Assembly (NCBI GenBank): GCA_040398525.1
Contig: JBBATY010000008.1
Span: 1-64,000, forward strand
DNA: 64,000 bases
Direction of reading: 5' to 3'
DNA from: VFMC01 sp040398525
GTDB lineage: Bacteria > Actinomycetota > Acidimicrobiia > Acidimicrobiales > Ilumatobacteraceae
Of the stretch, positions 59,103 through 64,000 are shown piece by piece. Position 1 is the first letter of the stretch. Each line of letters begins with the position of its first letter. Made by a program: the position numbers and the translations under genes. The notes under the pieces are model-generated. The model was not told the DNA's origin. It made no database searches and saw nothing but the letters and a program-made list of their open reading frames with translations.

Positions 59103-60064
59103 GACCACTCCAACTCGTCGACGAAGGTGCTGATGAGCGGGCGCTGCACATCGACGCGATCGCCGATCTTCGGGCAGGGATCATCGTCGGGGACGAGCAC
59201 CATCGACGTGTGCATGTGCGGCGCCTCCACCAACTCCAGCCGCGTGCGCGCGAAATGGAACGGACTGCGGCCATCGGCCAGTGGTGCCACACCGTGGGCC
59301 GAACCGGCGCCCACCATCACCAGATGCCCGTCGACGCCGATCCGCACCCCGCGGTAGCCGACAGCCGTGCCGGCCTCGACCGGGGCCACGTCGACCACGT
59401 CGGCGTTGAGGTGCAGCATCGACTTGTCGCCGTGCCACAGCGCCGTGCCGAGACGCAGCTCGAAGCGCCGAGTCGGGTGCCAGCGGGCCAGTGCGGTGAA
59501 CGCAGCGGGGCCGAGATGGCTCACCGAGAACGGCAGGGCCGGGTCGAGATGGTCGAGCCAGGCCTCGACGGCGGCCATCACATCGGTCTCGCCGTGCTGG
59601 GCCGTCACGAGCGGCGGATGGAAGAGGTAGCGGCACGGCTGCAGGCCGGCAGCACGAGCAGCACCGACGAGCGAGGCGAGCTCGTCGGGCTCGACCCCGT
59701 AGCGGTGCATCGACGAGGCCAGCTTCACCGACACCGGGCCGCGCCAGCCGGCCCCGTCGAGGGCCTCGACATGGGCAGTGCCGCCGATCGTGGGCACACT
59801 GCCAGCGGGCAGGTCGTCGGGCGGTGAGACCGCTGGGGTGAGCACCAGCACCTCGTCGAAGCGGTCGACGGCGACGTCGTGGAGCTCGTGCACCGTTCCG
59901 ACGGCGATCCGCTGGGCGAACCCGGCGGCGACGTCGGCGAGGCGCGCCCTGCCGAAGCCGTAGCCGTTGCCCTTCACGACGGGGACCAGCCCGTCGACGG
60001 CTGTGGTGACAGCCTCGAGATGGGCGCGCCATGCCACGTCGTCGACGGTGAGCCGCAGGGTCAT
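59099..60064 (-). CDS. Alanine-racemase-like PLP protein
   Basis: The 321-residue protein has an alanine-racemase-type barrel with the PLP lysine in LVPVVKGNGYGFG (near residue 30) and a PVSVKLASSMHRYGVEPDE segment. The C-terminal beta domain retains the equivalent Tyr (EAGTAVGYRGVRI) and HTSMVLVPDD, followed by KIGDRVDVQ. It is shorter than standard alanine racemase (about 370 residues), and several usually conserved residues differ (GNGYG instead of ANAYG). It may therefore racemise another amino acid or serve another role. It is translationally coupled to the following membrane protein gene, which suggests a joint role such as modifying an envelope component. Confidence 0.8.
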   Translation of the reverse strand: MTLRLTVDDVAWRAHLEAVTTAVDGLVPVVKGNGYGFGRARLADVAAGFAQRIAVGTVHELHDVAVDRFDEVLVLTPAVSPPDDLPAGSVPTIGGTAHVEALDGAGWRGPVSVKLASSMHRYGVEPDELASLVGAARAAGLQPCRYLFHPPLVTAQHGETDVMAAVEAWLDHLDPALPFSVSHLGPAAFTALARWHPTRRFELRLGTALWHGDKSMLHLNADVVDVAPVEAGTAVGYRGVRIGVDGHLVMVGAGSAHGVAPLADGRSPFHFARTRLELVEAPHMHTSMVLVPDDDPCPKIGDRVDVQRPLISTFVDELEWS

Positions 60065-60109
60065 CGGTCGTCAAGGTACTCGTCCGGCGGACCCTCCCGA
60101 TGAGCAGAA

Positions 60110-60145
60110 TTCCGACTTGTCTGGTCGGGATTATGCCCCTATCCT
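60110..60145 (+). promoter_or_regulatory. Promoter with embedded inverted repeat before the DUF4395 gene; leaderless start likely
   Basis: TTGTCT (60117-60122), 17 bases, then TATCCT (60140-60145) forms a good sigma-70-type promoter. The ATG at 60153 lies 8 bases after the -10, so the transcript probably begins at the start codon (leaderless), common in actinobacteria. The -35 sits between the arms TTCCGAC (60110-60116) and GTCGGGA (60124-60130), which pair with one mismatch and could be a repressor site. Confidence 0.55.
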
Positions 60146-60152
60146 GACCCGC

Positions 60153-60677
60153 ATGTCGTCGCGTCGTCTGTTCAGCTTCCCCAACCCGGTGAACGAGACC
60201 TCGGCCCGTCTGGTGGCCGGTGGTGTCGTGCTGCAGGCGGTCGCCTTCCTCGTGCTGCGTCAGTGGTGGATCCTTGCGGTCCTCGCCTACGGCTTCGCGG
60301 CCCGTGTGCTCGCTGGTCCGCGCTTCAGCCCGCTCGGCCGGATCGTCACCGAGGTGGTCACCCCGCGGCTCCGCGGCGAGCACCGCATGGTGCCCGGCCC
60401 GCCGAAGCGCTTCGCGCAGGGCGTGGGCCTGGCCTTCAGCGGCGGGGCACTGGTGGCCTGGCTGGCCGGCGCCGAGACGGTGGCGGTGGTGCTGATCGTC
60501 GGCCTCGCGATGGCCGCCACACTCGAGTCCGTGTTCGCCGTGTGCCTCGGCTGCATCGTGTTCAACCGGCTGATGCGCTGGGGGGTCATCCCCGCCGACG
60601 TGTGCGAGGCGTGCAACGACATCAGCGCCCGGCTGCACGAGCGGGTCGAGGCGCAGACGGCATCGTCGGCCTCCTGA
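60153..60677 (+). CDS. DUF4395-domain membrane protein
   Basis: The 174-residue protein has the DUF4395 pattern. FSFPNPVNETSARLVAGGVVLQAV is followed by LLAVLAYGFAARVLAGPRFSPLGRI-type helices, a basic loop (RGEHRMVPGPPKRFAQG), a second membrane block (VGLAFSGGALVAWLAG) and the terminal ESVFAVCLGCIVFNRLMRWG, where CLGC is a CxxC pair, then VCEACND with another CxxC. These Cys pairs suggest a redox or sulfur role; relatives often sit beside thioredoxin-like or sulfurtransferase genes. None is adjacent here. The next gene (mftF) is convergent. Confidence 0.88.
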   Translation: MSSRRLFSFPNPVNETSARLVAGGVVLQAVAFLVLRQWWILAVLAYGFAARVLAGPRFSPLGRIVTEVVTPRLRGEHRMVPGPPKRFAQGVGLAFSGGALVAWLAGAETVAVVLIVGLAMAATLESVFAVCLGCIVFNRLMRWGVIPADVCEACNDISARLHERVEAQTASSAS

Positions 60678-60695
60678 GCCGACGGTCGCTCAGCG

Positions 60696-62072
60696 TCAGC
60701 GGCTGCTAGCGGTGCTCGAGCGCTCGTCGCGCGGCGGCCACGCTTCGAACGACGGAGCCACGGCATCGATGCGCCGAGCGCGGGCGGCGCCGGCCCACAC
60801 GCCTGCACCGTAGGCGGCGTCGTCGGCCAACCGCAGGGCTGCGTAGCGGAGCGGATCGAGCGCTGGCCGCTCAGCTGACCACGACGTCGCCACGTTCACC
60901 GCAACTGCCAGGCCGAGCAGCCGACGTGCCCGCCGCGAGCACAGCGCTGCGGCGACGGCGATCGGCCACCAGGCGCGGGTGAGGGTGGCGGCGATCAGTC
61001 GGCCGGCGTGCAGGTGCCCGAGGCCGACGAGCCGCAGCGACTCGGCGGGCGGCAGGGCGCGGAGCCGACGCACCAGCGCAGCTGCCGTCCCCGCCGCGAC
61101 GACCGCGCCGACGACCGGGAGGCCTGCGAGCACGGGCACCCACACTGCTGCGCTCCAACCGCTCATCCGCACCGGGGCCAGCGCCCCGGGGTGGCGGGCG
61201 GCGAGCGGTGCTGCCGAGGTGCCGTAGCGGAACCGCTGCAGCAGCCAGCTGCGCAGGTCCGGGCGGGTGTCGTGGGCGGCCTCGATCGAGGGCTCGTACC
61301 GACAGTGGCCACCGCTCGCCACGAGGCGCCAGACGAGGTCGACGTCCTCGCCGTAGCGCAGCGTGGCGTCGAACCCGCCAGCAGCCCGCACGGCCTCGGT
61401 GCGGCAGACGAGCGCTGCCGCGGGCACGTACGACACCCGCGTCGTCGGTGCGATGCGCGCCGCTTCGCCGCCCAGGTCGAGTGGTGAGCGGGTCTGCTCG
61501 AAACGGGCGAGCGCGTCGCGCCGAACGCCGGCGCGGGCGCGGATGCGGGGCGCCACCAGCACCGTCTGCTCGTCGCGCAGGTGGGCGCCGAGTGCCAGCA
61601 GGTCGTCCTCGTCGATCTCGACGTCGGCGTCGACGAATGCCACATACGGCGTGGTGACGTGCTCGAGACCGGCATTGCGGGCCCCGCCCGGCCCACGGTT
61701 GTGGGGCAGGCGCACCAGCTCGGCGGGCAGGTCGGCGGGCAGCTCGACCGGCTGCGGGCTCGCGTCGTCGACCACCACGGTGCGGCAGCGGCGCGGTCGC
61801 AGATGCGGTGGTGCACCCAGGGTGGGCACCACGATCGTCAGCTCGTCGGGCGAGAGCGGGGTCGGGTCGAGGACCGGGTGCAGCGCCCCGGCGTCGACGA
61901 GGCGACGGGTCAGCGGGGCGTGGCCGGGCGGTGGCTCGCTGCCCGCCTCGATCGCCTCCACCACCCGGGCACCTGCTGCGCCGAGGGTGAACACGCGCAG
62001 CGGCGAGCCGGCGACGAGAGTGGCGCCCCGATCGGGTCGGCGCCAGCTGCTGTCGAGGGTGAAGCGGGTCAT
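60696..62072 (-). CDS. mftF: Mycofactocin-system glycosyltransferase MftF
   Basis: The 458-residue protein has an N-terminal LDSSWRRPDRGATLVAGSPLRVFTL segment, typical of MftF. A GT2 catalytic domain follows: LTIVVPTLG, VVVDDASP, LPHNRGPGGARNAGLEHV, YVAFVDADVEI with the DxD metal site, and GGFDATLRYGEDVDLVWRL. Its C-terminal part has two or more membrane helices (WVPVLAGLPVVGAVVAAGTA). MftF adds beta-1,4-glucose units to the redox cofactor mycofactocin. It is the last gene of the minus-strand cluster; 12 bases separate it from mftE. It is separate in function from generic GT2 enzymes because of the N-terminal segment and the neighbouring mftE. Confidence 0.88.
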   Translation of the reverse strand: MTRFTLDSSWRRPDRGATLVAGSPLRVFTLGAAGARVVEAIEAGSEPPPGHAPLTRRLVDAGALHPVLDPTPLSPDELTIVVPTLGAPPHLRPRRCRTVVVDDASPQPVELPADLPAELVRLPHNRGPGGARNAGLEHVTTPYVAFVDADVEIDEDDLLALGAHLRDEQTVLVAPRIRARAGVRRDALARFEQTRSPLDLGGEAARIAPTTRVSYVPAAALVCRTEAVRAAGGFDATLRYGEDVDLVWRLVASGGHCRYEPSIEAAHDTRPDLRSWLLQRFRYGTSAAPLAARHPGALAPVRMSGWSAAVWVPVLAGLPVVGAVVAAGTAAALVRRLRALPPAESLRLVGLGHLHAGRLIAATLTRAWWPIAVAAALCSRRARRLLGLAVAVNVATSWSAERPALDPLRYAALRLADDAAYGAGVWAGAARARRIDAVAPSFEAWPPRDERSSTASSR

Positions 62073-62084
62073 GGCCCGGCCGGC

Positions 62085-62771
62085 TCAGGTCCACCACTCG
62101 TCGACGGCGGCGACGAGGTCGATGGTGAGCCGGGTCAGCAGCGAACGGCCGTGCACTGCGTCGGCGCCGTCGGGGTTACCGAGCACGCCGTTCGGGCTGA
62201 CGGCCCGCACCCCGTCGGCGCGCAGGCGTGCCGCCAGCTCGGACACGGGAGCGCTGGGGCCGGCCTCGGCCCGGTCGACCCGAACCGTCTCGGGAGCGAT
62301 CGCCAGCATCAGCGAGGTCTCGGTGTGGCCCGCGTGCGCATCGCCGTCGGGCACGCGCGGCCACCAGGCGAGCACGCGGCGGCCCTCGTGCTCGAGCGTG
62401 GCGACCGCCCTGGCGACCGCAGCGGCATTGCCGCCGTGGCCGTTGACGAGCACGACGCCGGCGCTCCAGTCGGCCGAGCGGACCAACTCGACGAGGACCT
62501 GCTCCATCACCGCGGTGCCGATCGACAACGTGCCCGGGAACCCGGCGTGCTCGCCGCTGGCCGAGATGGTGATCGGCGGCGCCACCATCACGTCACCGGC
62601 GTCGAACGAACCGACCAGGCCCTCGGCGAGGGCGACAGCGATGCGCGTGTCGGTGTCGAGTGGGAGGTGGGGGCCGTGCTGCTCGCACGAGCCGACGGGC
62701 ACCGCGAGCAGTGGACGGCGACGACGGTGGTGGAGCTCAGGCCAGGTCTGCTCGCCGAGGTGGGAGGCCAT
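62085..62771 (-). CDS. mftE: Mycofactocin peptidase MftE (creatininase family)
   Basis: The 228-residue protein is a creatininase-fold amidohydrolase. The metal motif LAVPVGSCEQHGPHLPLDTDT carries the metal Glu and His pair with the following Asp. VLVNGHGGNAAAV and HAGHTETSLML supply the other metal residues, and the C-terminal AVSPNGVLGNPDGADAVHG matches MftE. MftE cuts the modified C-terminal Val-Tyr dipeptide off the MftA peptide. The assignment to mycofactocin rests on its similarity pattern and on the adjacent mftF. MftA, MftB, MftC and MftD should be upstream, beyond base 64000. Confidence 0.88.
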   Translation of the reverse strand: MASHLGEQTWPELHHRRRRPLLAVPVGSCEQHGPHLPLDTDTRIAVALAEGLVGSFDAGDVMVAPPITISASGEHAGFPGTLSIGTAVMEQVLVELVRSADWSAGVVLVNGHGGNAAAVARAVATLEHEGRRVLAWWPRVPDGDAHAGHTETSLMLAIAPETVRVDRAEAGPSAPVSELAARLRADGVRAVSPNGVLGNPDGADAVHGRSLLTRLTIDLVAAVDEWWT

Positions 62772-62777
62772 CGCTCG

Positions 62778-63581
62778 TCAGCCCAGGTAGCCCCACGAGC
62801 GCAGCGCGTCGACGATTCGGGCGGCCGCCTCGGCTGGAGCCGCCTCGATGGTCTCGCCGCGGTGCGAGCTGCCGCCGCCGTCCTTGAGTGCCAGCAGGCG
62901 GTCGAGCGCTGCCGCGCCCTGCGGTGCAGCGAGCACCCGTGCCCGCGGCCGGTATGGGGCAGCCGAGCCGCTGTGGGGCTGGTGGTCGGCGCCGGCGCGG
63001 AGCACCTCGATATCGACCTGCCGGCTGGCGAGCGCCGCCTTCAGGCCCGCTCGCCGGAGGACCGCGACCGACCCTTCGACCGACAGCACGCACGGGCCGG
63101 TCACGTCGAGCACCTCGCGTCGGCCGCCGTCGAGCCGGCGCACGGCGCGCACCGGGCCGGTGCCGGCAGCATCGACGGCCACGAGGCCCAGTGCCTGGGC
63201 TGCGCCGAGACGGTGGGCGAGGAACGCAGGGACCGACCCGCTGCCGCGGTCGAGCGAGTAGTCGCCGCACACCACCACCGACGCGCCGACGGCGACCGCT
63301 GCCAGGGCAGCGGCCACATCGCGTGAGTCGGCCTCTGCGGGTTCGGCCGGTCCGGTGAGCTCGATACGTACGGCGCGGCCGGCACCACAAGCGAGGGCGT
63401 TGCGCAGCGCGGCTTCGGCGCCGACAGGCCCGACGCTGACCGCCACCACGTCCTCGCCGCGAGCTGCACCGAGCACCAGTGCGGTCTCGAGCGCGGCCTG
63501 GTCGGCCGGCGACACTCCGGCGAAGCGGTCGTCGTCGGGTGCGTCCGGACGGGAGCTCCACTTCAGGCAGGCGACGATCAC
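62778..63581 (-). CDS. Electron transfer flavoprotein beta subunit (mycofactocin-associated)
   Basis: Starting at GTG 63581, the 267-residue protein begins VIVACLKWSSRPD and continues SPADQAALETALVLGAARG, EDVVAVSVGPVGAEAALRNALACG and VVVCGDYSLDRGSGSVPAFLAHRLG, the ETF-beta signature region. The C-terminal half binds AMP or the second FAD. ETF beta normally pairs with an alpha subunit, which is not in the window and may lie upstream. Six bases separate it from mftE. An upstream open frame to 63689 would overlap the ferredoxin gene and lacks the family start. Confidence 0.88.
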   Translation of the reverse strand: MIVACLKWSSRPDAPDDDRFAGVSPADQAALETALVLGAARGEDVVAVSVGPVGAEAALRNALACGAGRAVRIELTGPAEPAEADSRDVAAALAAVAVGASVVVCGDYSLDRGSGSVPAFLAHRLGAAQALGLVAVDAAGTGPVRAVRRLDGGRREVLDVTGPCVLSVEGSVAVLRRAGLKAALASRQVDIEVLRAGADHQPHSGSAAPYRPRARVLAAPQGAAALDRLLALKDGGGSSHRGETIEAAPAEAAARIVDALRSWGYLG

Positions 63582-63597
63582 AGATGCACTCGGCCTC

Positions 63598-63906
63598 TCA
63601 CGTCCGGCGGAACACGACGCCGTGGCCGCCGTCGGGGTAGCTCCAGCTGATCGCGCCCTCGCGGTTGCACACCAGGTAGCAGGTGCCACACTCGAAGCAC
63701 TGCTCGTAGTTGAACACGATGCCCCCGTCGCTGGTGGGCACGAACAGGTTGGCCGGGCAGGCCACGACGCACTCGCGGGTGCTGCAGTCGCTGCACACCT
63801 TGCCGTCGACGACGATGTGGGCGCGCTCGCCCACGTCGAAGCGGGCGGTCGACATGCGCTCCTGGAACGAGATCTCCGGCCAGGTCGGGTCGCGCTCGAT
63901 GGTCAT
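63598..63906 (-). CDS. FixX-like ferredoxin (two [4Fe-4S])
   Basis: This 102-residue protein has eight cysteines in two sets. The first is C38-x2-C41-x4-C46-x3-C50 and the second C70-x2-C73-x2-C76-x3-C80. The family sequence includes ECVVACPANLFVPT and NYEQCFECGTCYLVC, as in FixX and the ferredoxin partner of ETF dehydrogenases. Its ATG overlaps the upstream FixC stop (ATGA), and the ETF-beta gene follows after 16 bases, so the products probably act as one electron-transfer complex. Confidence 0.9.
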   Translation of the reverse strand: MTIERDPTWPEISFQERMSTARFDVGERAHIVVDGKVCSDCSTRECVVACPANLFVPTSDGGIVFNYEQCFECGTCYLVCNREGAISWSYPDGGHGVVFRRT

Positions 63907-64000
63907 CCGAAGCTCCTCAGTCCGGTCCAGGCGTCGCGGGCCAGGTCGCGCCGGCGCACACCGACCCGCTTGCGCTCGCTGGCCACGATCCGGCGCAGAC
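63903..64000 (-). CDS. FixC-like flavoprotein dehydrogenase, C-terminal end only
   Basis: Only the last 31 codons are in the window, ending LRRIVASERKRVGVRRRDLA then RDAWTGLRSFG and a TGA that overlaps the FixX start. This basic C-terminal end and the 4-base overlap with a FixX-like gene fit FixC or an ETF:quinone oxidoreductase-like dehydrogenase. The catalytic FAD region is outside. Confidence 0.65.
   Translation of the reverse strand, partial: LRRIVASERKRVGVRRRDLARDAWTGLRSFG

Overview
The window is a piece of a draft chromosome from a high-GC, gene-dense actinobacterium. The best fit is a marine or freshwater Acidimicrobiia (Ilumatobacter-like). This is an inference from very GC-rich codon use, a DUF222/HNH protein, DUF6777 and DUF6159 proteins, a mycofactocin-type locus, a UGSC-family protein, a DMSP-lyase-family cupin, and many VOC, carboxymuconolactone decarboxylase and P450 genes. 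Four runs of exactly 100 N (11449-11548, 31677-31776, 36606-36705, 39029-39128) are scaffold joins and cut or interrupt five genes. I see no rRNA, tRNA, CRISPR array, insertion sequence or phage gene. No gene-free stretch exceeds about 300 bases.

Layout. 1-6.8 kb: VOC fragment, DMSP-lyase-like cupin, GNAT, HNH/DUF222, a peroxiredoxin-like gene with an in-frame TGA, CDP-alcohol phosphotransferase with acyltransferase, MsrB, TetR. 6.8-11.4 kb: a likely TetR-controlled oxidative cluster (P450, CMD protein, FAD monooxygenase, PEP-utilising protein). 11.5-16 kb: GrdB/PrdB-like reductase with an in-frame TGA, HpcH/HpaI aldolase, a second P450, SRPBCC. 16-27 kb: Ca2+/Na+ antiporter, adenine deaminase, DMT exporter, VOC, CMD, CPA2 antiporter with RCK_C partner, exonuclease III, UGSC-family selenoprotein, GH13. 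27-31 kb: SipW-like signal peptidase with two small secreted proteins, then PfkA. 31-45 kb: AMIN-like lipoprotein, DEAD helicase, TauD-family dioxygenase, M23 peptidase, a two-component system, two tandem membrane paralogues, GH3, YihY. 45-55 kb: DUF6777, DUF6159 and an unusual branched-chain-type ABC transporter. 55-60.7 kb: uracil-DNA glycosylase, ROK kinase, acyl-CoA synthetase, DUF418/DUF1624-like membrane protein, alanine-racemase-like protein, DUF4395. 60.7-64 kb: MftF, MftE, ETF beta, FixX-like ferredoxin and the end of FixC, all on the minus strand.

Three points stand out. First, three unrelated redox proteins carry an in-frame TGA exactly where a redox Cys/Sec is expected, each as UxxC: a peroxiredoxin-like protein (U50-LP-C), a GrdB/PrdB-like protein (U151-PL-C) and a UGSC protein (U107-GS-C). 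A hairpin can be drawn 3' of each TGA. The host very probably decodes UGA as selenocysteine, and standard gene calling would break all three genes. Second, a transporter operon packs LivH and LivM into one chain, and an MFS permease, LivF and LivG into a single 985-residue chain, followed by a membrane-anchored binding protein. Third, the right end holds a mycofactocin maturation segment wired to its own ETF/ferredoxin/flavoprotein-dehydrogenase genes, suggesting a dedicated electron exit to quinone.
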